Shown: one piece after another, positions 45,488-55,381 of the stretch
Numbering within the stretch: the first letter of the stretch is position 1
How the letters are laid out: each line of letters opens with the position of its first letter
From: UBA961 sp049317525
GTDB lineage: Bacteria > Bacteroidota > Ignavibacteria > Kapaibacteriales > UBA961
NCBI GenBank assembly: GCA_049317525.1
Contig: JBMOIC010000001.1
Span: 62,001 to 126,000, forward strand
Direction of reading: 5' to 3'
DNA: 64,000 nt
Position numbers and translations under genes: made by a program
The notes under the pieces: model-generated
The model's input: the letters and a program-made list of their open reading frames with translations, nothing else
Databases searched by the model: none
Told to the model about the DNA's origin: nothing

Positions 45488-47011
45488 ATGAAGAATAATC
45501 ACATTTTTAGCATCAACTTTTATAATAATATTCTCTTTTCTTTAGTAATATCTTTGCTGATATCATGCAATGGCTTAACAGGTATTCCACAGTCTAATGT
45601 ATTGCCAGAAACGCATATTTTTTTAGACTCAATTCATGTTCAGCAGAATAGTCAGGTTTATCTTAGCTGGCAGGGAGATGATTCTGATGGGTTAATTATT
45701 GGCTATATAATTTCATGGAATGGTAAGGAATGGTTTTATACTCAAAAGAATGATTCGATTTTTTCATTAAAAGTGGAAACATCAGATACAAACTATACAT
45801 TTAGAGTATCAGCCATAGACAATTCGCTTAGTATATATCCCAAAGAAGGCGATATTATTGCATTTTCAGATATGAATAATAATGGCATACATGATGAGAA
45901 CGAACCATTCCCATCTTTGTCATCCTCTGTAGATATTAGCCCAGCATCATTAAAAGTTCCCATAAAGAATACAGCGCCTTTAATAGCATGGGGAATAGAT
46001 ACGAACTCAAAATCTGCTATTTCAGTTGCTTTACCTGATACAACATTTACTTTTGCAACGTTTCAATATTTTATTTCCGACTTAGATGGAATAGAAACAA
46101 TTGCCTCTGTAGAATGGAGTTTAAATGACAGCTCATCTTCTGCTACTTGGCATAAAATTCCTTTAAATAGTAAAATGTTTAATATCAAAGAATCTGATGG
46201 TTTACAAATAAATGCAGATAATAGAATTTACTTAAGGGCAACTGATATCGGTAAATTAAGAAGCAAAATTTTGCAATATCCTTTTGAAGGTAAAGTATGG
46301 TATGTTAAAAAACCAAAGGGATCAATTTTACTTATTAAGGATAGTGGGAGCCCAGATGCTGATGCTTTTTACACAAATGCTTTACAAAATATCTCTGGTG
46401 GTAAGTTTTCATCGGGATATGATGTATTAGATATTTATTCTAGCAAAACTGCTATTAGTCAGGCAAAAACTCTTCCTCCATTTATATCTCCAATGTTTAT
46501 CGAAACATTAAAACTGTTTAAAACTATCATATGGTATTCAGACAAAAGCCCTAGTGTAGAATTGGCTCAACAATCATTACCTGAATATATGAGGACAAAT
46601 GGAAAAGTTATTTTTATAACTGAATTTCCTGTACCTTTATCTGCAGAGTCTAGAATCGCACTAATGGATTTTGCTCCGATAGATTCCATAAGCCAAAAAG
46701 AAGTATCTGATGATCCTTTAGCAATACGGAATAGTACAGAAATTAAACCAATCAAAGTTGGTGCATGGGAATACCCTGTATTAATCAAAGAAAAAGGGTC
46801 TGTTTTAGTTTATAATTTATTTCCAAAAGTCACGGCTAGTCCATTATATGTCTTATCCGAAAACCCTAAGTGGTCTGGCACACCTATATTAGGAATTCTT
46901 GGAGAAAACAGACAAATGATCTTTATGCATATGCCATTACATCTTGTTAATAAAAATGGTGGTGCATCACAATTTTTAGAAATAGCTTTAACCAAAGAAT
47001 TTGCACTGTAA
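45488..47011 (+). CDS. Fn3-like repeat lipoprotein
   Basis: A 507-residue lipoprotein with lipobox LLISC near residue 23. Its early part has fibronectin type III-like features: QVYLSWQGDDSDGLIIGYIISW and SDTNYTFRVSAIDNS. A second part contains FQYFISDLDGIETIASVEWSLND. The C-terminal region (PKGSILLIKDSGSPDAD, LFKTIIWYSDKSPSVELA) looks like a structured domain without a known name. The ATG at 45488 is chosen over a start at 45398 inside comF. Its role is unknown. Confidence 0.7.
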   Translation: MKNNHIFSINFYNNILFSLVISLLISCNGLTGIPQSNVLPETHIFLDSIHVQQNSQVYLSWQGDDSDGLIIGYIISWNGKEWFYTQKNDSIFSLKVETSDTNYTFRVSAIDNSLSIYPKEGDIIAFSDMNNNGIHDENEPFPSLSSSVDISPASLKVPIKNTAPLIAWGIDTNSKSAISVALPDTTFTFATFQYFISDLDGIETIASVEWSLNDSSSSATWHKIPLNSKMFNIKESDGLQINADNRIYLRATDIGKLRSKILQYPFEGKVWYVKKPKGSILLIKDSGSPDADAFYTNALQNISGGKFSSGYDVLDIYSSKTAISQAKTLPPFISPMFIETLKLFKTIIWYSDKSPSVELAQQSLPEYMRTNGKVIFITEFPVPLSAESRIALMDFAPIDSISQKEVSDDPLAIRNSTEIKPIKVGAWEYPVLIKEKGSVLVYNLFPKVTASPLYVLSENPKWSGTPILGILGENRQMIFMHMPLHLVNKNGGASQFLEIALTKEFAL

Positions 47012-47012
47012 T

Positions 47013-47681
47013 ATGAGTTCATTACCCATATATTTACTTTCTATTGAAACAACCGGCGAATTATGCGGTATATGTTTACATGAAGTATCTACAAAAACAT
47101 TGATGTGCCAATACAGTACATACAAAAAGCATATGCATGATTATATGCTTGCTGAATTAGTTCGTAGGATATTATTAGATTTTTCATTACAAAGTAAAGA
47201 TATCCAGTATTTAGCAATCTCAGAAGGGCCAGGTTCCTTTACAGGTATCAGAATAGGAATGTCTTTTGCAAAAGGTTGGTGTTTTGAAAGTTCTACTACG
47301 TTGATTTCTGTTCCAACTTTATCTGCTATTGCAAAAAAAAGTCAAACATATTATCAAAGTGGATGGACGCATATTGCAGCAACTCAATACTCTCATAGTG
47401 ATTTGTGCTATATACAAGTATTTGATTTTAGGACTTTGAATCCAATCGCTTTACCTATATTACTTCCAATAATGGATGCAAATAATTTGATACATGGAGA
47501 TACAATAATAAGTGGAAGTGCAACCCATTTATTGCATAATGGACATAAAGCATTTGATTTTTTACAGCAACCCAATCAAGTTATGATTGCAGAGTATGCA
47601 TTAGATATGATTAAAGCAGGGCTTGTCTCAGATGATATGTCTGCTGAATCAACATATCATTCGGAATTTAAACCAAAATAG
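47013..47681 (+). CDS. tsaB: tRNA threonylcarbamoyladenosine biosynthesis protein TsaB
   Basis: A 222-residue ASKHA-fold protein that activates TsaD in the synthesis of t6A37 in tRNA. The signature ISEGPGSFTGIRIGMSFAKG is intact, and the N-terminal LLSIETTGE fits. The ATG at 47013 lies 1 bp after the lipoprotein stop; an in-frame TTG at 47001 is less likely. tsaD and tsaE are not in the window. Confidence 0.92.
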   Translation: MSSLPIYLLSIETTGELCGICLHEVSTKTLMCQYSTYKKHMHDYMLAELVRRILLDFSLQSKDIQYLAISEGPGSFTGIRIGMSFAKGWCFESSTTLISVPTLSAIAKKSQTYYQSGWTHIAATQYSHSDLCYIQVFDFRTLNPIALPILLPIMDANNLIHGDTIISGSATHLLHNGHKAFDFLQQPNQVMIAEYALDMIKAGLVSDDMSAESTYHSEFKPK

Positions 47682-47696
47682 AATGAGAATATTTAC

Positions 47697-48146
47697 ATGA
47701 AACCGTTTATATGGTATATAAAAACGTTTAAAGATATGTCTATTAATGATCTGTATAAAATAGTACAATTAAGGGAAAAAGTATTTGTAGTAGAACAAGA
47801 ATGTGTGTTTTTGGATGCAGATGGTTTAGACTTGCAAGCTGTGCACATATATACAAAAACTGATAATGGGGATATATCTGCTTACTTAAGAGTTTTACCA
47901 CCAGGCATTCCATATTGTGAACCCTCTATTGGACGCGTTGTGGTAGCAATAGAATCAAGAGGCCAATATCTCGGTAAAGAGTTGATGTTACAAGGGATAC
48001 ATTATATAAAAAAGCATTTTCCTGATCATCACATTCGTATTGCCGCACAATTATACTTGGATTCATTTTATACTGCATTAGGCTTCAGAGCTATAGATTC
48101 TCCTTTTTTGTTAGATGGTATTAACCATCAATATATGTTGTTATAA
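47697..48146 (+). CDS. GNAT acetyltransferase, ElaA-like
   Basis: A 149-residue GNAT protein close to ElaA: DLYKIVQLREKVFVVEQECVF at the N-terminus, then GRVVVAIESRGQYLGKELM, the acetyl-CoA loop, and AAQLYLDSFYTALGFRAI. The acceptor substrate is unknown. It is in a plus-strand run with tsaB and murE (15-bp gaps), a loose housekeeping operon. Confidence 0.85.
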   Translation: MKPFIWYIKTFKDMSINDLYKIVQLREKVFVVEQECVFLDADGLDLQAVHIYTKTDNGDISAYLRVLPPGIPYCEPSIGRVVVAIESRGQYLGKELMLQGIHYIKKHFPDHHIRIAAQLYLDSFYTALGFRAIDSPFLLDGINHQYMLL

Positions 48147-48161
48147 TATCTCTTATTCACA

Positions 48162-49697
48162 ATGAAACTACTTTCCACATTATTGGCATCACTTAATGGT
48201 TTTTCTGTAGAAGGGAATACAGAAATACCTATATCTGCAATAGATTATGATAGCAGAAGTTGCAATGAATACTCATTATTTGTAGCTATACCTGGCAGTA
48301 CAGTTCCCCCAATTGATGGAAATACATTTATAGACCATGCTATTTCGCGTGGTGCAAAAGCAATTATTACCAATAGATCAGATCTTCAATTATCTAAAGA
48401 TATTACTCTGATTTGCGTTCCAGATACCAGAGATGCATTGTCAAGGGTTTCTAATGCATTTTATGATAATCCTTCGAAACAATTAAGCATATATGGCATA
48501 ACAGGTACAAATGGTAAAACAACGTCAACTTTTCTCTTAAAATCTATTCTAGAAGCTTATGGAGAACCAACTGGACTTATTGGAACGACTGGTAATTTTA
48601 TAGGTACAGAACGCATCGCATCTACCCATACTACCCCAGAATCTCCTCAATTATGTCAATTATTAGCTGCTATGATTCGAAGAGGAATAAAAAGCGTAGT
48701 AATGGAAGTTAGCTCTCATGCTTTGGAATTAAAAAGAGTAAATGGAATTACCTTTGCTGGTGCATTATTTACAAATCTTACTCATGATCATTTAGATTTT
48801 CATGAAAGTATGGATAATTATGCTAAAGCAAAGAAAAAACTATTCGATATGTTACCAAAAGAATCAATTGCAATGGTAATGGGTGATTCTCCATATTCTT
48901 ATTTGATGCTTAGTGAAACAAAATCTAAGAAAAAATATATGGTTGGTAGGTCTAGAGCATTTGATATGATGATTCAACATGAAAATCACAATCTTTCAGG
49001 TGCTTCATATAATTTACAATTTAAAGGTACTTTACCAGAGTATCATCAAGGTGATATAGAGATTGTAAGTCCTTTATTCGGAAAATTTAATGTAGAGAAT
49101 ACTGCTTTATGTGCTGCATTTGCCAGAGTTCTAGGAATAGATGATTCAACAATTAAATATGCATTGCGATCTTCTGATGGTGCTCCTGGAAGGATGCAAA
49201 GATTACGTTTACCCAACGGAGCATTAGCACTTGTAGACTATGCCCATACACCAGATGCTTTAGAAAAAGCTCTAAGTACCTGCAGGATGGTACTCAATCA
49301 AGCAGGTAGAGGCAGACTTACCGTCGTTTTTGGATGTGGCGGAGAAAGAGACGAAACAAAAAGACCAAAAATGGGTTTTATAGCTGCATCTCTTGCAGAT
49401 AGAATAATTCTTACAGATGATAATCCTAGAAATGAAAGTTCGGAACGAATTTTGCATGAGATCAGCAATGGAATATCTCCAGAACTGCTCTCGAAAGTTC
49501 AAGAGATTCCAGATAGAGCTCAAGCTATTACAGAAGCTGTACGCTCATCATTGGATAGAGAAATAATTTTGATAGCAGGAAAAGGACATGAAGAATATCA
49601 GATTATTCACAATAATTATCTTCCTTTTAGCGATATCGGCTTAATTACTTCTCTAATTTCAACACACTTTCTGCCACAGGATTTAGGAGAAGATTAA
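48162..49697 (+). CDS. murE: UDP-N-acetylmuramoyl-tripeptide synthetase MurE (meso-DAP type)
   Basis: A 511-residue ligase that adds the third amino acid to the peptidoglycan peptide. The ATP loop GTNGKTTSTFLLKSIL and the motif SSHALELKRVNGITF are present. The DNPR motif in TDDNPRNES marks meso-diaminopimelate as the substrate, which agrees with dapF at 3 kb. Its stop TAA overlaps the rlpA ATG by one base. Confidence 0.95.
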   Translation: MKLLSTLLASLNGFSVEGNTEIPISAIDYDSRSCNEYSLFVAIPGSTVPPIDGNTFIDHAISRGAKAIITNRSDLQLSKDITLICVPDTRDALSRVSNAFYDNPSKQLSIYGITGTNGKTTSTFLLKSILEAYGEPTGLIGTTGNFIGTERIASTHTTPESPQLCQLLAAMIRRGIKSVVMEVSSHALELKRVNGITFAGALFTNLTHDHLDFHESMDNYAKAKKKLFDMLPKESIAMVMGDSPYSYLMLSETKSKKKYMVGRSRAFDMMIQHENHNLSGASYNLQFKGTLPEYHQGDIEIVSPLFGKFNVENTALCAAFARVLGIDDSTIKYALRSSDGAPGRMQRLRLPNGALALVDYAHTPDALEKALSTCRMVLNQAGRGRLTVVFGCGGERDETKRPKMGFIAASLADRIILTDDNPRNESSERILHEISNGISPELLSKVQEIPDRAQAITEAVRSSLDREIILIAGKGHEEYQIIHNNYLPFSDIGLITSLISTHFLPQDLGED

Positions 49698-50191
49698 TGG
49701 CAATCTATACAAAAACATATGCTGTTATTGTAATTATCATAGTATTAAGTTCTTTACAATCATGCTATAATGCACAATTTGTTCAATTAGAACAGAATAG
49801 TAATCGTTTGTTTTTGACAAAAGATAATAGGCACACATCTTTTCATCAAGTATTCGATGATGAACAAAGTGATCTTTCACATGATTCAAGTGAACTATTC
49901 CTAATATATGGCAAAGCGTCTTTTTATGGCTCAGAGTTTAATGGAAGAAAAACAGCCAATGGAGAAATATATGATGAAAGTGTTCTTACTGCAGCACATA
50001 GAACACTGCCATTTGGAACATTTTTATCGGTAACAAATACAAGAAATAATAGATCTGTGATTGTAAGAATTAATGATAGAGGTCCATTTCATCCACATCG
50101 GATTCTTGATGTATCTAAACTTGCAGCAGAAGAACTTGATATGATCAAATATGGCGTTGCCGAAATTGAAGCAGAAATTTTAGACTATTAA
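49697..50191 (+). CDS. rlpA: RlpA-family septal-ring lipoprotein
   Basis: A 164-residue lipoprotein with lipobox SLQSC (about residue 19). Its only recognised domain is the double-psi beta-barrel: GKASFYGSEFNGRKTANGEIYDE, TAAHRTLPFGTFLSVTNT, VRINDRGPF and DVSKLAAEEL (in order). RlpA is a lytic transglycosylase that cleaves naked glycan strands at the septum. No SPOR domain is present, so septal targeting is uncertain. Coupled to murE. Confidence 0.88.
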   Translation: MAIYTKTYAVIVIIIVLSSLQSCYNAQFVQLEQNSNRLFLTKDNRHTSFHQVFDDEQSDLSHDSSELFLIYGKASFYGSEFNGRKTANGEIYDESVLTAAHRTLPFGTFLSVTNTRNNRSVIVRINDRGPFHPHRILDVSKLAAEELDMIKYGVAEIEAEILDY

Positions 50192-50205
50192 CATATTGGA
50201 AATGT

Positions 50206-52374
50206 ATGATTTATTATCTTTTACTTATTCTTTCATGTTTTTCTTTTGCAGTTCATGCCCAAGAATATCGAATTCCATTCATAGTATCCCCTGCTTTTGA
50301 AGAATCTAAGCAATTGGGCTATGAACTTTGTGGCCATGCTAATTCCCTCTCTAAAAAAGAACATATGTTGGGCTTACAAGCCCAAATAGTCAGGCCTTAT
50401 GATATTCTCTCTTATGATGTATTTATGGATTGGCAAAAACCATTTCTTTCACCAGATTCTGTTTTAAGTGAATATACTTTTAGTGGGCATAATACTATTG
50501 CTTATATGCTTATCGACAGCTTAGCAAAAGAGATTGTTTTAAATGGGGCTTTAATGACAATTGACTCGATTTCGCATAATGGAGTTCTACTTTCAAATAT
50601 TTCATTTACTCAACCATATAATGGTGAGTGGAAATGTATTCCTGGTAATACACTTAAAACAAAAGACACCAATATTATGACAATTTGGTACACCTATAAA
50701 GGCAATGGAAGAGATGGACTATTTGTGTTTCCAAAAGGAATGTATGTAGATCAATATCCAGGGACTGGGCCAAATTACGTTGAAGAAAAACTTGTTTATA
50801 CAATGAGTGAACCCGAAGATGCAAGAATTTGGATGCCTTGTAATGATATTCCAAATGATAAAGCCAGATCATCTATAACAGTTAGAGTTCCATTTAAACC
50901 CAGTGATGGAGAAAATAATATTTCCGTAGCTGCAAATGGAAATCTTATATCAATAAAAGAAGGGCCACAATCTTTAGATATACAGTATAGAGACTTTTAC
51001 TTTCAAGATACAACATTAATATCCACTTATTTGATGGTTGCAAATGCTTCTAAGTTTAAAGTATATTCTGATTGGTATGTTTCTGACGATAAAAAAGACA
51101 GCATTGAAATAAAAAATTATGTATGGCAAAAAGATTATGATGGTACGAAAACAGATGGATCTGAGTATAATGCAACATATTCATTAGGCATGACAGTTGG
51201 CATGATGAAGGCATTTACAGATAAACTTGTACCTTATCCTTTTAAACGTTATGGTCATACCTCCGTTCAACCATTTTCTTTTGGGGGAATGGAACATCAA
51301 ACGCAAACAACAATAAATAGAACATGGCTTGCAGGAAAATCTGGCTATGGAATTGCCCATGAATTAATGCATCAATGGACAGGTGATTTGGTTACTTGTG
51401 GTACATGGGGAGATATTTGGCTAAATGAAGGTGGTGCAACGTGGGGAGAAGCCCTATGGGGTGAGTCTTGGGGTGGTAGAACAGAGTATATGAATAGAAT
51501 GCTTGCTAAAAGAAGAGATTATTTAAATATCAATAATAAGAATCAACAACCTCCTATTTATGGTATTTCTATTGATATTATATTTAATTATGCTACTACA
51601 TATGCTAAATCCAGTTGGATATATCATATGCTAAGAACAATGCTTGGTGATAGTTTATATTATTCAACATTAAATAAGTATATGAATGATTATGCTTATG
51701 GAAATGCTATTACAGATGATATTAAATCTACATTTAAGAAATATGCTCCTAATCCTAAAATCCCCTATGATATTTTCTTTGATCAATGGGTAATGAAACC
51801 TGGACATCCCATTTTACAATTTGCTTCCTTAAGAGAATTTAAAGAAAATAATGGTGATACAATTGTTCAATATATCATTCAACAGAAACAAAGTGCTAAA
51901 AATGTTCCAACGGTTTTTCATCTCCCTTTTACGATTACTTTTTATGGTGAGAATGGTAAGAAATCGACTCAAGATATCATCATGACAGATAGAGTATATG
52001 AAGGTTATATAAGGCTACCTTTCAGAATTACTAAAGCAGTAATAGATGAACAACATGATATCTTAGCTGAAAAAGACACAGTCTCTGGCGTTTTCTTGTC
52101 TGCAGAATCTGATTATATTCCAACTGATTGTCATGCAATGATCTACAGCAATGCAATTGAGTCTAGAGTTAAAGTATTCAGTACAGAGTCACGCGATATA
52201 AACATTCAAGTTTATACTATTCAAGGTAGAAATATTGCATCTATATCAGAATCAATATTAAGTAATGAACAAAAGGATTTACTATTACCTGATTTACAAG
52301 AAGGATCTTATTTTATCAGTATTCAAGGTATGGCAAAGCCCATATTACTAAACTGGCAACATTTCAAACAATAA
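50206..52374 (+). CDS. Secreted M1-family metallopeptidase with T9SS-like tail
   Basis: A 722-residue exported zinc aminopeptidase-like enzyme with a signal peptide (MIYYLLLILSCFSFAVHAQ). The zinc site HELMH (His385, Glu386, His389) and the downstream Glu408 in LNEGGATWGE are intact. The substrate motif reads GGMEHQT instead of the usual GAMEN, as in the bacterial cold-active M1 subgroup. The last about 85 residues (from DCHAMIYSNAIES to the end) resemble a T9SS sorting domain, with VYTIQGRNIAS and LQEGSYFISIQG. It therefore probably acts outside the cell. Confidence 0.85.
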   Translation: MIYYLLLILSCFSFAVHAQEYRIPFIVSPAFEESKQLGYELCGHANSLSKKEHMLGLQAQIVRPYDILSYDVFMDWQKPFLSPDSVLSEYTFSGHNTIAYMLIDSLAKEIVLNGALMTIDSISHNGVLLSNISFTQPYNGEWKCIPGNTLKTKDTNIMTIWYTYKGNGRDGLFVFPKGMYVDQYPGTGPNYVEEKLVYTMSEPEDARIWMPCNDIPNDKARSSITVRVPFKPSDGENNISVAANGNLISIKEGPQSLDIQYRDFYFQDTTLISTYLMVANASKFKVYSDWYVSDDKKDSIEIKNYVWQKDYDGTKTDGSEYNATYSLGMTVGMMKAFTDKLVPYPFKRYGHTSVQPFSFGGMEHQTQTTINRTWLAGKSGYGIAHELMHQWTGDLVTCGTWGDIWLNEGGATWGEALWGESWGGRTEYMNRMLAKRRDYLNINNKNQQPPIYGISIDIIFNYATTYAKSSWIYHMLRTMLGDSLYYSTLNKYMNDYAYGNAITDDIKSTFKKYAPNPKIPYDIFFDQWVMKPGHPILQFASLREFKENNGDTIVQYIIQQKQSAKNVPTVFHLPFTITFYGENGKKSTQDIIMTDRVYEGYIRLPFRITKAVIDEQHDILAEKDTVSGVFLSAESDYIPTDCHAMIYSNAIESRVKVFSTESRDINIQVYTIQGRNIASISESILSNEQKDLLLPDLQEGSYFISIQGMAKPILLNWQHFKQ

Positions 52375-52392
52375 TATATATAGCTATATTTC

Positions 52393-54072
52393 ATGCAAAA
52401 CCAATCAGAACATATCCAAGATACAAATCGTGAAGAATTACGATTTAAAGGTATTCCTTCATCCCAAGGTATTGAATTTGGTAAGGCAATAGTATTATTT
52501 AAAGAAGGTCCATCATCATATCCTATTCATATTTCTGAAGAATCAATCCCCGAAGAATTAGAGAGGTTTTCTGCCGCTTTAGTAAACGCAGCTGAAGAAT
52601 TGCAGCATATAATAGACATAGCCCAAAAAGAGTCTGCTAAGATTTCACATATCCTTGAAACATATTTACTGATACTGATGGATTCAATTATGCATGATTC
52701 CATCCGCTCAAGAATAAAAGAAGGATATACAGCAGAAAATGCAGTTATTCATGAATTTGATGTTCAAAAACAGTTTTTTACACTGGCAAAAGACCCAATT
52801 ATACGGGAAAGGTCTATTGATTTTGATCATGTTACAGAACGTCTTTTGAATGGATTAAGAAATCGAACAATTTCTCATGCAGTTGCTGAAGGTAGCATCG
52901 TAATTGGTTCGTCTATAACTCCTACTGATCTGATGTTATTTCATAAAGCAGGTTGTTTGGGTTTTATCACAGAAATTGGTGGTATTGCATCCCATGCTTC
53001 TATATTAGCGCGTTCATTAAGTATGCCTGCTATTATAGGATTAAAAGATATTTCCAAAAAAGTGCAAGATGAAGATTCTATCATCATAGATGGATTTTCG
53101 GGAATACTTATTGTTCATCCAACTGAAGCTACTAAATCGTTTTATATTCAAAAGAAAAAAGAAGCTGATGACAATAAATTAGCTTTAGGATTATTAGCTA
53201 ATACAGAATGTACTACTTTAGATGGTTATCCAATACTTTTAATGGCGAATATTGATTCTATAGAAGATTTACATGTAGCTATGAAGTATGGGGCCAAGGG
53301 CATTGGATTATTAAGAACAGAATATTTAATAATCGCAAGACAACATTTTCCATCAGAACAAGAACAAATAGAATGGTATAAAGAATTATCACATATTTCA
53401 TTTCCGCATCAATTAACAATTAGGGCTTTTGATGTTGGTTCTGATAAATTTGCAGAGGGATTGGCAGAAGAAGATAATCCTGCCTTGGGATTAAGAGGCA
53501 TTAGATTTTTATTACAAAGAAAAGATATCTTTAAAAATCAAATTAGGGCAGTATATATAGCCTCAAAAGAAAAAAATATTCGTTTCATGCTACCAATGAT
53601 TTCTACAATCAATGAATTAAAGATATCCTTAGCATTTATTGAAGAATGCAGATTAGAACTTGAACATGAGGGAATTCCTCACGATATGACACTTCCAATA
53701 GGTATCATGATTGAAACCCCAGCAAGTGCATTGATTGCAGATTCTTTAGCACCTTTAGTGTCGTTTTTTAGTATTGGTACCAATGATTTAACTCAATATA
53801 CAATGGCTGCTGATAGACTAAATGAATATGTGTCAGATATTTATGATCCTTTCAATCCTGCAGTTATTCGTTTGATGAAAATGGCAATTGAATCAGCAAA
53901 AAAATATGGAATTCATATTGGTATATGTGGTGAATTAGCTGGACATTCTGCTTCAACTGAATTACTAATTGGTTTAGGTATTCAAGAAATAAGTGTTTCT
54001 CCCCCACTACTTCTTGAGTTAAAAAAGAGAATATTACATATTAATTACCGAGAAGTTTCTCAACTTCATTAA
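52393..54072 (+). CDS. ptsI: Phosphoenolpyruvate-protein phosphotransferase (PTS enzyme I)
   Basis: A 559-residue enzyme I, without the GAF domain of the nitrogen PTS paralogue. The phosphorylated histidine is His201 in GGIASHASILARS. The PEP-binding barrel shows LLRTEYL, RAFDVGSDK, NPALGLRGIR and IMIETPASAL, and the active cysteine is Cys512 in GICGELAGHS. Neither HPr nor any EII gene is in the window. It shares a TTAA double stop with the convergent rodA. Confidence 0.93.
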   Translation: MQNQSEHIQDTNREELRFKGIPSSQGIEFGKAIVLFKEGPSSYPIHISEESIPEELERFSAALVNAAEELQHIIDIAQKESAKISHILETYLLILMDSIMHDSIRSRIKEGYTAENAVIHEFDVQKQFFTLAKDPIIRERSIDFDHVTERLLNGLRNRTISHAVAEGSIVIGSSITPTDLMLFHKAGCLGFITEIGGIASHASILARSLSMPAIIGLKDISKKVQDEDSIIIDGFSGILIVHPTEATKSFYIQKKKEADDNKLALGLLANTECTTLDGYPILLMANIDSIEDLHVAMKYGAKGIGLLRTEYLIIARQHFPSEQEQIEWYKELSHISFPHQLTIRAFDVGSDKFAEGLAEEDNPALGLRGIRFLLQRKDIFKNQIRAVYIASKEKNIRFMLPMISTINELKISLAFIEECRLELEHEGIPHDMTLPIGIMIETPASALIADSLAPLVSFFSIGTNDLTQYTMAADRLNEYVSDIYDPFNPAVIRLMKMAIESAKKYGIHIGICGELAGHSASTELLIGLGIQEISVSPPLLLELKKRILHINYREVSQLH

Positions 54073-55349
54073 TATCCCGTTTTCTTTGTTCTTCTTCTGT
54101 GTCGATATACATTAAGAACTAAGCCAACCAAAGCCATATTCATAACCAATGCAGAGCCACCTGCACTTAAAAAGGGCAATGGTATACCCATTACAGGGAA
54201 CAATCCAATTGCCATCCCTATATTAACCATAGTATGATAAAATAAAAGAATTCCCACACCTGCACTTAACACTGAACCAAATACATTACCTGCTTGCCTA
54301 GCAATAGTGATACATTGAAATATCAATAATCCTAATAAACCAATTACAGACAAACCACCTACAAAACCAAATTCCTCTGTAGGCACACAGAAAATGAAAT
54401 CTGTCCATTGTTTAGGAATATATCGTAATTGCGTTTGTGTTCCATGTAAAAAACCCTTACCTGTTACTCCTCCACTACCAACTGCCATTATCGATTGAAT
54501 GACATGGTAGCCTTTTCCTCGAGGATCATTATCTGGATTAAGAAATGTTTGTATACGACTTTTTTGATGAGGTTTTAAAATACTGTACACATAATTTGAT
54601 GAAAATCCCACAAAAACAAATACAGAAGCAGACAATATAATCATCAATATGCCTCTTTTGAAAAGTAAACTTATTGCTGTTAATAATCCTGCTATTCCAA
54701 AAAACCAATCTTTACCGATAAATCCAGCAATAGCAACAAATGGAGCCCCAGTGATCAAAAAAAGAAAAAATAAGTCTGCTCCGGCCCAAAAAAATATACC
54801 TAACATCATTGTAGCATATACAGATGCGCTTCCAAAGTCTGGCTCCATCATAATTAATGCTATCGGAATTGCAAAAAGTAAAAATATGATTGACAAATCT
54901 CGAATATTTCGAACATCAGCTCCTTTGGAAGACATATATTTAGCAACTGCAAGCAATGTTGCGAATTTTCCTAATTCAGAAGGCTGAAAAGTAATGGGGC
55001 CTAAGGACAGCCAACTTTTTGAACCATATACAGTTTTACCAATTACAATTACAGCTATTAATAGAAGTATAGCAGACAAATAGAATAGATACGATAATCG
55101 ATAGAGCCATTTTTCTGGTAATAACATGATACCAACTAAAACGAAAATACCAATAAACCCGAAGATTGCTTGTTTGGTGAAATATTCACTCATTCCTGCA
55201 TCATAAGTAGCACTATAAATTGATATTAATCCAAGAGATAGAAGTAATGCTGTAACAAGAATTACCGCCCAATCCATTACTGCATTAGCATTAAAAGGTT
55301 GTGCGGGTGTAAACTCTTCTGATGAACTTTCTTCATAATATGAATTCAT
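54069..55349 (-). CDS. rodA: Rod-shape determining protein RodA (SEDS glycosyltransferase)
   Basis: A 426-residue membrane protein with about ten helices. The SEDS signatures are KSWLSLGPITFQPSELGKFATLL near the middle and IPLPFLSAGGSALVMNMALVGLVLNV near the end (cited by fragments). It polymerises peptidoglycan during elongation. The motif FLSAGGSAL replaces the usual FLSYGGSS. A partner PBP2 is not in the window. It is 32 bp after the CobC-like gene. Confidence 0.93.
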   Translation of the reverse strand: MNSYYEESSSEEFTPAQPFNANAVMDWAVILVTALLLSLGLISIYSATYDAGMSEYFTKQAIFGFIGIFVLVGIMLLPEKWLYRLSYLFYLSAILLLIAVIVIGKTVYGSKSWLSLGPITFQPSELGKFATLLAVAKYMSSKGADVRNIRDLSIIFLLFAIPIALIMMEPDFGSASVYATMMLGIFFWAGADLFFLFLITGAPFVAIAGFIGKDWFFGIAGLLTAISLLFKRGILMIILSASVFVFVGFSSNYVYSILKPHQKSRIQTFLNPDNDPRGKGYHVIQSIMAVGSGGVTGKGFLHGTQTQLRYIPKQWTDFIFCVPTEEFGFVGGLSVIGLLGLLIFQCITIARQAGNVFGSVLSAGVGILLFYHTMVNIGMAIGLFPVMGIPLPFLSAGGSALVMNMALVGLVLNVYRHRRRTKKTGY

Positions 55350-55381
55350 TATCTATCTCACTTCTAAATATGGCAAGGTAT

